From Chelatococcus sp. (GTDB lineage: Bacteria > Pseudomonadota > Alphaproteobacteria > Rhizobiales > Beijerinckiaceae), in the NCBI GenBank assembly GCA_003248805.1, contig QFQY01000039.1, forward strand, positions 26,225-90,224: a stretch of DNA of 64,000 nt. The letters are read 5' to 3'. How positions within the stretch are numbered: the stretch's first letter is position 1; each line of letters begins with the position of its first letter. Of this stretch, positions 17,331 to 25,665 are shown piece after piece. A program made the translations under genes and the position numbers. Below the pieces are notes generated by a model, which had not been told where the DNA came from, searched no databases, and worked only from the letters and a program-made list of their open reading frames with translations.

Positions 17331-17841
17331 ATGATCAGCCTTCTTCGTCTGGCCGCCCTGTCAGGGCTCGCCACGCTCGCTCTTGCCGCCTCCGCGCATG
17401 CCGAGATCGACCCGCTGACCCGCCAGCCGCTCGTCCAATACGCCGATCCCTCCAAGGCGCAGGCGACCGCCGTGCCGCGCGAGCTCGTGAGCTACCAGAC
17501 GAACCACCGCCCCGGCACGATCGTGATCAACACCACCGAACGGCGGCTCTATTTCGTGATGCCCGACGGCAAGGCGATGCGCTACGGCGTCGGCGTCGGC
17601 CGCCCGGGCTTCGACTGGGCCGGCTCGCAGACCATCACCCGCAAGGCCGAGTGGCCGACCTGGACCCCTCCCTCCCAGATGCTGAAGCGCCGCCCCGACC
17701 TGCCGCGCTTCATGCCCGGCGGCCCGGAGAACCCGATGGGCGCCCGCGCCATGTTCCGGCTGCATCCGCATGCTGAACGAGGACGTGATCGACCTCTACG
17801 AGCGCACCAAGGTCGGCACCCGGGTCGTCGTCGCCCGCTGA
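17331..17841 (+). pseudogene. L,D-transpeptidase (YkuD) gene with internal deletion and frameshift
   Basis: The first 140 codons read as a normal secreted L,D-transpeptidase: a signal peptide ending near SAHAE, then GTIVINTTERRLYFVMPDGKA, and PTWTPPSQM with PGGPENPMGARAM. Here the reading frame changes. From about 17754 another frame gives SGCIRMLNEDVIDLYERTKVG followed by RVVVAR and a stop at 17839, which is the normal C terminus including the catalytic Cys. The region expected between, with the YRIHG segment and its catalytic His (roughly 25 to 30 codons), is missing, and the deletion is out of frame. The enzyme, which would crosslink peptidoglycan, should be dead. An assembly error is the alternative. 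Confidence 0.8.
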
Positions 17842-17867
17842 GCGTAACGCATTTCACGACCATGGCG

Positions 17868-17892
17868 AGGCCGGCGGAGACGCCGGCCTTTT
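17868..17892 (+). terminator. Intrinsic terminator after the L,D-transpeptidase remnant
   Basis: AGGCCGGCG (17868-17876) and CGCCGGCCT (17881-17889) form a perfect 9-bp stem around GAGA, followed by TTTT. It sits 27 bp after the remnant's stop and also insulates the convergent DUF971 gene. Confidence 0.75.
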
Positions 17893-17923
17893 CCGTATCC
17901 AGGCCGCGACGATCGGGCGCGGA

Positions 17924-18289
17924 TTACCGCGAGGCTCGCTCGCGCGACAGGCCCTTCGCGGCCAACGCCTCCCGATAGGCCGCCATTTTCGTCTCCGCCT
18001 GTTCGCCGAGCTCGCGCAGATAGCCCCAGCTGAACAGGCCGGATGTATGCATGTCGTCGAAGACGAGCCGCACCGCGTAATGCCCGACGGGCTCGACCTC
18101 CAGAATCTCGACATTCGCCTTTCCGGCGACCAGCACCTTCTGGTCGGGATGATGGCCCTGGACCTCGGCCGAGGGGCTCTCGACGCGCAGCAGCTCGGCC
18201 GGAAGGGCGAAGCTCGCGCCGTCGTCGAAGGCGACGGCGAGCGTGCGGCGATCCTTCGAGCGGCGGATTTCGGTGGGCCAGGCTGACAT
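17924..18289 (-). CDS. DUF971 / GBBH-like N-terminal domain protein
   Basis: A 121 aa single-domain protein. The sequence WPTEIRRSKDRRTLAVAFDDG, then LPAELLRVESPSAEVQGH and VEPVGHYAVRLVFDDMHTSGLFSWGYL, is characteristic of DUF971, a fold also found at the N terminus of gamma-butyrobetaine hydroxylase. It has been linked loosely to iron-sulfur or Mrp-like proteins, but no reaction is established. The start at 18289 is chosen by the AGGAAAAAGAG site; in-frame codons further upstream overlap the moaA promoter. It is divergent from moaA. Confidence 0.85.
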   Translation of the reverse strand: MSAWPTEIRRSKDRRTLAVAFDDGASFALPAELLRVESPSAEVQGHHPDQKVLVAGKANVEILEVEPVGHYAVRLVFDDMHTSGLFSWGYLRELGEQAETKMAAYREALAAKGLSRERASR

Positions 18290-18435
18290 CACTCTTTTTC
18301 CTATTCCGCATTCGTGACCATCGGGACGGCTTGACCTCGGCCCTCGCAATGCCAATGTCCCAGCGCATAGTGTATCGAGGCCGCACGCCCGCATCCACAG
18401 GGCGGGCAGAGCGAAGCGTTGAAGGACCGGCCAGA

Positions 18436-19464
18436 GTGCTCCTCGACTCCCTCAAACCCTTGACGCGCGCGCCGCTGACGGACCCGTTCGGCCGCGACAT
18501 TTCCTATCTGCGCATCTCGGTGACGGATCGCTGCGATTTCCGCTGCGTCTATTGCATGTCCGAGCACATGACCTTCCTGCCGAAGCGCGATCTGCTGACG
18601 CTGGAGGAGATCGACCGCGTCGCCTCCGCGTTCGTCATGCGCGGAACCCGTAAACTCAGGCTCACCGGCGGGGAACCGCTGGTGCGGCGCGACGTGATGA
18701 GCCTGTTCCGCTCGCTGTCCCGCCATCTGACCTCGGGCCTGCTCGACGAACTGACGCTCACGACCAACGGGTCGCTGCTGGAGCGCTATGCGGACGAGCT
18801 CGCCGGCTACGGCGTGCGCCGGATCAACGTCTCGCTGGACACGCTCGATCCCGACAAGTTCCGGGCGATCACGCGCTGGGGCGAGCTGCCGAAGGTCCTG
18901 GCCGGCATCGACGCCGCGCGCCGCGCCGGCATGCGCGTGAAGATCAACGCGGTGGCGCTGAAGGGCGTCAACGAGGACGAGATCGAGAGCCTGATGCTCT
19001 GGGCCCACGATCTCGGCATGGATCTGACCCTGATCGAGGTGATGCCGCTGGGCGAGATCGAGCCCGGCCGCATCGACCAGTTCCTGCCGCTCTCGGTCGT
19101 CCGCGCGCGGCTGATGGACACATACAACCTCGAGGACGATGCTTACCGCACCGGCGGCCCGGCCCGCTATGTTCGCGTGAAGGAGACGGGCGGCCTCGTC
19201 GGCTTCATCACGCCGATGACGCATAATTTCTGCGAGAGCTGCAACCGCGTGCGGCTGACCTGCACCGGCACGCTCTATATGTGCCTCGGACAGGAGGACG
19301 CCGCGGATCTGCGCGCCGCGATCCGCGACTCCGACGACGACGCGCTGTTGCACCGCGCGATGGACGAGGCGATCTCGCGCAAGCCCAAGGGCCACGATTT
19401 CGTCATCGACCGCCGGCGTTCACGCCCGGTGGTGGGGCGGCATATGAGCGTGACCGGCGGCTGA
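18436..19464 (+). CDS. moaA: GTP 3',8-cyclase MoaA (molybdenum cofactor)
   Basis: A 342 aa radical-SAM enzyme catalysing the first step of molybdopterin synthesis, GTP to 3',8-cyclo-GTP. The N-terminal cluster motif CDFRCVYC binds the SAM-liganding [4Fe-4S] cluster. The C-terminal CESCNRVRLTCTGTLYMC holds the second cluster that binds GTP. KLRLTGGEPLVRRD follows the first cluster, and the protein ends in the GG dipeptide needed for activity. I set the start at a GTG because AAGGA lies nine bases before it and the size is then normal. The other moa genes are not in this window. Confidence 0.95.
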   Translation: MLLDSLKPLTRAPLTDPFGRDISYLRISVTDRCDFRCVYCMSEHMTFLPKRDLLTLEEIDRVASAFVMRGTRKLRLTGGEPLVRRDVMSLFRSLSRHLTSGLLDELTLTTNGSLLERYADELAGYGVRRINVSLDTLDPDKFRAITRWGELPKVLAGIDAARRAGMRVKINAVALKGVNEDEIESLMLWAHDLGMDLTLIEVMPLGEIEPGRIDQFLPLSVVRARLMDTYNLEDDAYRTGGPARYVRVKETGGLVGFITPMTHNFCESCNRVRLTCTGTLYMCLGQEDAADLRAAIRDSDDDALLHRAMDEAISRKPKGHDFVIDRRRSRPVVGRHMSVTGG

Positions 19465-19584
19465 GGCGGGTTTCGCGCGGCACGCGCCATCTCCGTTCGC
19501 CGGCTCTTGCCGCGCCCTCCCCGGCTTGACCGCCTCCGCGATTGGCCCCAGGCTTTTGGCCATGCGGCTGTCCGCGAGCGTTCC

Positions 19585-20196
19585 ATGTTCCGAAGAGTGC
19601 TTCGTCCCCTCGGCTCCATCGCCCGCTTCCTGCGCGATGCAGCCTCGTGCCTGCGCGGCGCCGTCCTGGCGAGCGCCTGTGCACGCCTCGCGACGATGAC
19701 GATCAGGCTCTGGCCGAGGGTCGCGCCGCTGGCGATCGCACTCGGGATCATGCTGGGTCTCGCGCTCTGGGGGGCTGCTGCGACGGGGCGCAACGTCTTC
19801 CTGCTGCTGGCGCCGGCTTCGCCGACCGGGATCGGCGCCGGCCTCGCTGGCATCGTCGCCGCGCTCGCGATCGCCGAGCTGTCGGCGCTCGCCATCCTGT
19901 CCGTCATCGGGGCGCTTCTCCAGCTTGCCGGCGACACCGGGCGGCATCGCGCGGATGCGCTCCTGATGCTGGCCAGCGCGGCGGCGCTTCTGGTCGCTCT
20001 CGCGCCCTATCTGAGGCGAGAGAGTCATCCGGACCTCGGCAGCGGCATGGCGCTCTTGGTCGGCACCGGGCTCGTCGTGCTGACCCTCTGGTTCAGGCGG
20101 ACCTACCGCCTCGCCGGTCATCGGCGCTTCCGCGATTTCCATCTCGACGTAACCGAAGCCCGGCACTACCTCGCGCGGAGCGCCCATGGCGAATGA
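19585..20196 (+). CDS. Four-helix membrane protein of unknown function, first gene of a three-gene cassette
   Basis: A 203 aa protein with a basic N-terminal stretch of about 45 residues, then four hydrophobic segments at roughly residues 45-65, 80-112, 125-145 and 155-172, and a basic C-terminal tail ending LARSAHGE. No domain was recognised. The ATG at 19585 lacks a good ribosome site; a TTG at 19507 would add 26 residues. Its end overlaps the next gene by 11 bp, so the two are cotranscribed and probably act together. Confidence 0.6.
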   Translation: MFRRVLRPLGSIARFLRDAASCLRGAVLASACARLATMTIRLWPRVAPLAIALGIMLGLALWGAAATGRNVFLLLAPASPTGIGAGLAGIVAALAIAELSALAILSVIGALLQLAGDTGRHRADALLMLASAAALLVALAPYLRRESHPDLGSGMALLVGTGLVVLTLWFRRTYRLAGHRRFRDFHLDVTEARHYLARSAHGE

Positions 20197-21670
20197 CACC
20201 GCGCCCCGCGAGGAGCGCCGGACGCCCGCTCTCGCCGCCGCCTCCGCCCACCATCTGGCCGAGGCGGTGCAGGCGGGCCGCCACGGCGCGGCGGATGCTC
20301 TCGACAACCAGCCATCCAGCCATGCCACCGTCCCCTCGCAGACAGAGCTGACGCTGCTCGCGCGCGTCCGCGACCTTCACGCCTCGCTGCGCGAAGAGAC
20401 CGCGGCCGCCCTCAACGCGATCCAGGCGGACATCACGAGCCGGCGTCAGGCGTTCACGCAGGGTCGCTTCGAAAGCCGGATCAACGGGCTGGAAGGCGCG
20501 ATGCGCGGGCTGGTCAACACGCATGGCGCCGAGCTGGAGCAGCATGTCTACGAGGCGCTCAGGGCCAAGCGCGAATACGCCTATTTCAACTACGTCAACA
20601 AGCGCACGGCCGACCCGAAGCTCGACAAGTGGCAGTTCCTGCTCTTCGCGCTCGTCGTGCCGCTGGTGATCGAGAGTCTGCTGAACGGCAACTTCTTCGC
20701 CGAGGCGAGCGATTTCGGCCTCGTCGGGGGCACCGCGACCGCGATCATCATCTCGGCGCTGAACGTCTCGCTGGGCTTCATCATGGGGCTCGGACCGGCG
20801 CGCTACTGCCAGCACGTCAAAGCCTCGCATCTGTTCTGGGCCCTGCCGGCCTATGTCGGAATGATCGCGCTCATCGTGCTGTTCAACCTCGCCGTCGGGC
20901 ACTACCGCGAACTTCTGATCACGTCTCCGGACGCGCAGTCGCTCAACGTCCTGCCCCGGATGATGGCGAACCCGCTCGGCATCGGCGAACTGAAATCGCT
21001 CGCCCTCGTCATCATCGGCTGCATCGTGGCCCTGATCGCGGCGATGAAGGGTTATTCGGCCTTCGGCAGCTATCCGGGCCAGGCCGCCGCCTACAAGCGC
21101 TGGCGCCAGCGCTGGGACGCGCTGGAGACCGAGCGGCGCAAGCTCGATTCCGACCTGCTGCCGCAGCTCGAGGCGATGCGCGCCGCCATCGACGGCTTCC
21201 GGGACGATTGCGGGGCGGAAGCGGCCCGCCTGCCCGCCTGCAGGGCCGCGGCCGAGCAGGCGCGCGACCGCTATCTCAATCGCACGGCCCAGCTCCGCGA
21301 CGCCAAGGACGCGGCGATGATGCAGTATCGCGAAGCCAATCTGAAGGTGCGCACCGAGCTGCCGCCGGCCTATTTCTCGCAGATGCTGAACGTCGCGGAG
21401 GTCGACCAACCGCGCGAGCCGGTGGAGTTCGCGGGGACGCTGCGCCTGATCGACGATTTCGAGCGCCAGCTCGCCAACATGCCGGCGCTGGTCGAGGAGA
21501 AGCTCAAGGACAGGCTCGTGCTGGTGCGCGGTCTCGACCTTTCCGCCGCGATCGACGATACCAAGCGGCGGGCGGCGCAGGCCGGGCGCGAGGCCTTCGA
21601 GCAGGACGAGGCGATGCGCAAGCAGGCCGAATCCGAGTTCGCCGCCATGGTGCGTCGAGACAGCGTATGA
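20186..21670 (+). CDS. Large membrane protein with flanking coiled coils, unknown function
   Basis: A 494 aa protein. Residues 1-55 look disordered and are followed by a helical region (LARVRDLHASLREETAAAL onward to about 140). Four hydrophobic helices lie near 148-170, 177-205, 215-243 and 267-293. The C-terminal 200 residues are a charged, Ala-rich coiled coil rich in Arg and Glu (AAAYKRWRQRWDALETERR onward). Both ends are probably cytoplasmic. No known domain is evident. It overlaps the upstream membrane protein by 11 bp and the downstream VWA-like gene by 4 bp, so it is the core of a three-gene unit. Confidence 0.65.
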   Translation: MANDTAPREERRTPALAAASAHHLAEAVQAGRHGAADALDNQPSSHATVPSQTELTLLARVRDLHASLREETAAALNAIQADITSRRQAFTQGRFESRINGLEGAMRGLVNTHGAELEQHVYEALRAKREYAYFNYVNKRTADPKLDKWQFLLFALVVPLVIESLLNGNFFAEASDFGLVGGTATAIIISALNVSLGFIMGLGPARYCQHVKASHLFWALPAYVGMIALIVLFNLAVGHYRELLITSPDAQSLNVLPRMMANPLGIGELKSLALVIIGCIVALIAAMKGYSAFGSYPGQAAAYKRWRQRWDALETERRKLDSDLLPQLEAMRAAIDGFRDDCGAEAARLPACRAAAEQARDRYLNRTAQLRDAKDAAMMQYREANLKVRTELPPAYFSQMLNVAEVDQPREPVEFAGTLRLIDDFERQLANMPALVEEKLKDRLVLVRGLDLSAAIDDTKRRAAQAGREAFEQDEAMRKQAESEFAAMVRRDSV

Positions 21671-22431
21671 AGACCGAGAACCTGGCGATCCTCGCCTCCG
21701 TGCTGGCCGGCGTGGCGCTGGTCGGCTTCTTCGCCGCGCCCTCGCTGCTGAAGGGCCCGCCGCGCGACCAGGAAACGCTCTGCCAAAAGACCGGCCCGAC
21801 GGGGCACACCCTCATCCTCGTCGACAAGAGCGACCCGTGGAGCGAGGTCCAGGCGGGACGCCTGAAAAAGCTCGTGAAGCAGATCGGCGAGGACCTGCCG
21901 GCCGAGCGGCTGCTCTCGATCTACGTCTTCAACGACACCTTCGAGCCCGGCTTTCCGCCCCTCATCTCGCTGTGCAACCCCGGCAGGACGGCGAGCGAAC
22001 TGATCGGCAATCCGCGCCGCGACTATGTCCGCTGGGTCGAGAAGTTCGGCCGGCCGCTCGACGAGGCGCTGGCGCAGCTGACCCTGCCGGCCAAGGGCAA
22101 CCAGTCGCCCATCGCGGAGGCCGTCGGCGACGTGGTCTCGCGTCGCGAGAACCGCGTCGCGTCGGGGGAACGCAGCCTGGTGCTCGTCTCCGACATGCTG
22201 CAGAATTCGGGCCAGTTCAGCATGTTCGGCAATGCGCCCGGCGCGCGCGATCCCGAACGCCTGCAGCGGCTCGTCGGCAAGATCTGGCAGGATTCCGGCG
22301 CCCGCGAATGGCAGGTCAGCGTCCATCAGGTCCAGGGCGTCTACGATGCCCAGCGGCTGGAACAGGCCGCCTCGCTGTGGCGGCAGGCCTTGCAGAAGCT
22401 CGGGATCCCCGTCACCTGGGACAGGCTGTAG
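21667..22431 (+). CDS. Membrane-anchored VWA-like protein, third gene of the cassette
   Basis: A 254 aa protein with one N-terminal hydrophobic helix (residues 7-27), so most of it probably faces the periplasm. The rest suggests a von Willebrand A-like alpha/beta fold. Strand 1 is HTLILVDKSDPW, where Asp53-Lys-Ser55-Asp56 resembles an incomplete metal site (DxSxS). A later strand reads LLSIYVFND, and SLVLVSDMLQNS fits the strand 4 position with its Asp. Cys39 and Cys103 may form a disulfide. The gene overlaps the coiled-coil membrane protein gene by ATGA. The fold assignment is tentative. Confidence 0.6.
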   Translation: MKTENLAILASVLAGVALVGFFAAPSLLKGPPRDQETLCQKTGPTGHTLILVDKSDPWSEVQAGRLKKLVKQIGEDLPAERLLSIYVFNDTFEPGFPPLISLCNPGRTASELIGNPRRDYVRWVEKFGRPLDEALAQLTLPAKGNQSPIAEAVGDVVSRRENRVASGERSLVLVSDMLQNSGQFSMFGNAPGARDPERLQRLVGKIWQDSGAREWQVSVHQVQGVYDAQRLEQAASLWRQALQKLGIPVTWDRL

Positions 22432-22456
22432 CCTGTAGCCCTCGACGATCCGGCCG

Positions 22457-24205
22457 TCAGAGCCGGTAGGCCATCCTGGCGCCGCCCCAATGCCGGCCGC
22501 TCACGCGGATCGGCGCGTCGATCTCCCGCAGCGTGCCGACGACGCCTGCGAGTTCCGACGGATAGGACTGGACGATGAAGGGCCGCGCCGAGCGCGCCGC
22601 CACGATGCCGACACGACTATCGAGGATGCGGCGGTCGCGCGAATGGGCCGCGTTCCAGGCCGGATCGCCCTGACGCTGGGGCCGCGAAAAGCGCTCGTGA
22701 TGGACCGGCACGTAGCCGTTACGATCCGTCGGCAGCGCGAAGACGAGGCGCGGGTCGCACGACATGGTGCGCGAGAGGAGCGGCGGCAGCACGCGCTCGA
22801 GCACGGGCTGCGCCCGGCTGACATATTGCGGCGGTTCGCTGCCCGGGACGAGGACATAGTCGGCGTCGAAAAGGTCCGCCTCGCTCAGCAGGCCGCCCTT
22901 CAAGGCGTCTTCCATGGTCGCCGAGACCTCGCGGGCGAAGTCCTGCGCACGCTCGATCAGGGGGCGGTAGCCGCGCTCGATCGTTTCGATCAGATCGGCC
23001 AAGGGCTGGCAGCCGGAGACCGCTTCCGGCTCGAAGGCCAGATGGAGGCCGCGCTCGCTCGCGCCAGCGAAGCGGCATGGCAGCGGCGGCAGATTGTCGA
23101 TGACGATCGTGCCGGCGATGCCCGGCTTCGGAACGATGTCGCCCGGCCGCGCCAGCAGCGCGCCGCCCCGGCCGAGATCGAGCGTGCAGGCGGCGAACTC
23201 CAGCGAACCCAGCCGCGCCCGGGCGCTGTGCTCGGCCGGAAACCGGTCGAAGCGCCGGCGGTCGCCGGCGGGGGACGCACGGAGGGACGGCGCGAAGCGC
23301 AGCATCAGGCCGTCGATCAGCCGCGCGCCCGCGTCGGCGGCCCTGCGGATCCTGCCGCCCTGCTCGGCGGCGGAGAGCGCGCTGCGGTCGAGCCGCTCGG
23401 CGTGTTCCCCCATCCTGCCGAGGAGGCGTGCGGCTTCCTGCGCGTCGCGGTCGAGCGACGCGACGACCTGCTCCTGACGCCTGGCCGCCTCCGTCGCCTC
23501 CCGCACGATCGGGTCGATGTCACGGACCATGCGCAGCGCCTCGCCGACGAGGGCGCTCGACCCCTGCGCGGCCTGGGTCAGGCGGTCGACGAGGCCACGA
23601 ATGCGATCGGCGGCGTCGCGGACCTCGACCGACAGCGACTTGACCTCATGGGCGACGATGCCGAAGCCCCGCCCGGCGTCGCCGGCCCGGGCCGCCTCGA
23701 TGGCGGCGTTGAGCGCGAGAAGGTTGGTCTGGCGCGAAATCTCGGCGATGGCGTCGACGATGCCTCTGATCTCCCCGGTGGCCCCGGCGAGACCGCCGAT
23801 CATCTCGCCGGCCTCTCCCGTGCGGGTTGCGGCGGCGTCGAGCCTCGCATGCGCATCGCCCATCGCGGCGCCGACCTGTTCGGCCGCCTGCGAGACGCGC
23901 TGGCTCGCCGCCTGCAGGGCGACGAGGCTTTCACCGGCGAGGCCGCTCTCGTGGCGGACGCCCAAGACCGCCTCGCGGATCTCGCGCAGCGCCTCCCCCG
24001 CCGTCGCCGATGCCCCGCCGATCGCCTCGAATTCGCCGCCGATCCTGCCGGCCGACGCAGCGACGTCCTGCTCGAGCGCATCCAGCGCGCCGTCGCGCGG
24101 ATCGCTCGCCGGTGTCGTCGAAGGCGTCGGCTCGGGCCCGACCGCTCGCGCGCTCGTCTCCGGCCCATCCGACCGGCTCCACCATCGCCGAATGCCGCGA
24201 TGCAT
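22457..24205 (-). CDS. Soluble chemoreceptor-like protein with a PilZ-like domain
   Basis: A 582 aa protein with no membrane helix. Residues about 45-290 form a methyl-accepting coiled coil, including the conserved hairpin tip EISRQTNLLALNAAIEAARAG. Residues about 305-385 resemble PilZ: RRRFDRF followed by DLGRGGALL, where Gly replaces the usual Ser of the c-di-GMP motif. The C-terminal 160 residues include NGYVPVHHERFSRPQ, RDRRILDSRVG and RHWGGARMAYR, a conserved tail found on many alphaproteobacterial chemoreceptors. It may feed c-di-GMP state into a chemosensory array, but no che gene is nearby. It converges on the unknown three-gene cassette. Confidence 0.82.
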   Translation of the reverse strand: MHRGIRRWWSRSDGPETSARAVGPEPTPSTTPASDPRDGALDALEQDVAASAGRIGGEFEAIGGASATAGEALREIREAVLGVRHESGLAGESLVALQAASQRVSQAAEQVGAAMGDAHARLDAAATRTGEAGEMIGGLAGATGEIRGIVDAIAEISRQTNLLALNAAIEAARAGDAGRGFGIVAHEVKSLSVEVRDAADRIRGLVDRLTQAAQGSSALVGEALRMVRDIDPIVREATEAARRQEQVVASLDRDAQEAARLLGRMGEHAERLDRSALSAAEQGGRIRRAADAGARLIDGLMLRFAPSLRASPAGDRRRFDRFPAEHSARARLGSLEFAACTLDLGRGGALLARPGDIVPKPGIAGTIVIDNLPPLPCRFAGASERGLHLAFEPEAVSGCQPLADLIETIERGYRPLIERAQDFAREVSATMEDALKGGLLSEADLFDADYVLVPGSEPPQYVSRAQPVLERVLPPLLSRTMSCDPRLVFALPTDRNGYVPVHHERFSRPQRQGDPAWNAAHSRDRRILDSRVGIVAARSARPFIVQSYPSELAGVVGTLREIDAPIRVSGRHWGGARMAYRL

Positions 24206-24488
24206 CAGTCAATCCCCTGGACCATGCCGCTCCGGACCCAGCCGTCCAAATCCAGGACATGATCGATTCGCGAAGCCCGAGGCATTGCCCGCGCGAAGGA
24301 GCCCTTTCGGGCCTCTTCAACGCGGCGTTCAAGCCCGCCGTCCCGCGGTTTCTTCCTTATGGTCAGGCCGTTAACAAAGGCTTCATCAGAAGCGGGAGCA
24401 GTGGGATCGCCGCGAAGCCATGGACCATGGTGGGTGCCGGCTGTATGGATTGCGCCTCCCCCTTCAAGCCGCGCATGGACCCCAGCCG

Positions 24489-25628
24489 ATGAGCGATCAC
24501 AGCTACGACGTCATCGTCGCCGGTGTCGGGGCGGCCGGCTCGGCCGCGTGCTGGCATCTGGCGCAGCGCGGGCTCAAGGTGCTCGGGCTCGAGCGCTTCG
24601 ACCTCGGCCACGCCATGGGCTCCTCTCACGGGCTGTCGCGGATCATCCGCCTCGCCTATTTCGAAGGCTCACACTACGTACCCATCGTGAGGCGTGCGCA
24701 TCAGCTCTGGCGCGAGACCGGCGAGGCCGCCGGGCTGAAGCTGCTGCATGTCACCGGCTCGCTCGATCTCGCGCCGGAGGGCGGCGGCCCGGTCGAATCC
24801 TCCCTGCAATCCTGCCTCGACCACGGGCTGGCCCACGAGGTGCTGGGCTCCGAGGAGATCACGCGGCGCTTTCCCGCCTTCCGGCTGCCGCAGGACCATC
24901 TCGGCCTCTGGCAGCCCGACGGCGGCTTCGTCGCATCGGAGAAGGCGATCTACGCGCATGTCGGCCTCGCTCAGTCGCGCGGCGCCGAGATCCGGACCAA
25001 CGAGCCGCTGCTCGACTGGGCGCCCACGGCGCAGGGCGGCGTGACCGTCCGCACCGAGCGAACCACCTATTCCGCCGGCCGGCTGGTCATCACCTCCGGA
25101 GGCTGGATCGCGGACGCGGTGCCGGCGCTGGCCCCGCGGGTCAGCACCGTCAAGCAGGCGATCGGCTGGTTCACGACGCGCCGGCCCGAGCTGTTTCGCG
25201 AAGGCGCCTTCCCCGTCTTCATCCTCAGCGTCGACGAGGGGAGCTTCTACGGCTTCCCGCTCTACGAACACCCGGGCTTCAAGCTCGGCGGGCCGCATTT
25301 CGCCCGCGAACCGCTCGACCCGCGCGATCCCGACCGGACCCCGAGCCCGCATCAGGTCGCCCTGATCCGGGAATGCCTGTCACGCTATCTGCCCGACGCG
25401 GCGGGCGAACCGCTGACACTCAAGGGCTGCGTCTACACCGTCTCGCCGGACGAGGACTTCGTCATCGACGCGGTGCCAGGCGTGCCGCAGGCCCTGTTCT
25501 GCTCCGCCTGCTCGGGGCACGGCTTCAAATTCGCCAGCGCGCTGGGCGAGACTCTCGCCGATCTCGCCACGACCGGCCAGTCGCAATTCGACCTGCGGCC
25601 CTTCTCCCTCGCCAGGTTCGACGCCTGA
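24489..25628 (+). CDS. solA: N-methyl-L-tryptophan oxidase/monomeric sarcosine oxidase-type amine oxidase
   Basis: A 379 aa FAD-dependent oxidase. The N-terminal dinucleotide motif is VAGVGAAGSAACWHLAQRG, followed by GSSHGLSRIIRLAYFEGSHY, both typical of the MSOX/MTOX family. KGCVYTVSPDEDFVID carries the Cys that links FAD covalently, and SGHGFKFASALGE is the C-terminal flavin-contacting segment. It should demethylate an N-methylated amino acid, releasing formaldehyde and hydrogen peroxide. Whether sarcosine, N-methyltryptophan or another secondary amine is the substrate is open. Two exporter genes follow, 37 bp downstream. Confidence 0.85.
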   Translation: MSDHSYDVIVAGVGAAGSAACWHLAQRGLKVLGLERFDLGHAMGSSHGLSRIIRLAYFEGSHYVPIVRRAHQLWRETGEAAGLKLLHVTGSLDLAPEGGGPVESSLQSCLDHGLAHEVLGSEEITRRFPAFRLPQDHLGLWQPDGGFVASEKAIYAHVGLAQSRGAEIRTNEPLLDWAPTAQGGVTVRTERTTYSAGRLVITSGGWIADAVPALAPRVSTVKQAIGWFTTRRPELFREGAFPVFILSVDEGSFYGFPLYEHPGFKLGGPHFAREPLDPRDPDRTPSPHQVALIRECLSRYLPDAAGEPLTLKGCVYTVSPDEDFVIDAVPGVPQALFCSACSGHGFKFASALGETLADLATTGQSQFDLRPFSLARFDA

Positions 25629-25665
25629 CCCCTTTCCCGGCCTCGAACCCTTCGGAACGCAGTCC

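Noticed and set aside
19281..19529. Small plus-strand frame at the end of moaA
   Set aside because: It overlaps moaA in another frame and its product is a low-complexity Arg-rich shadow.
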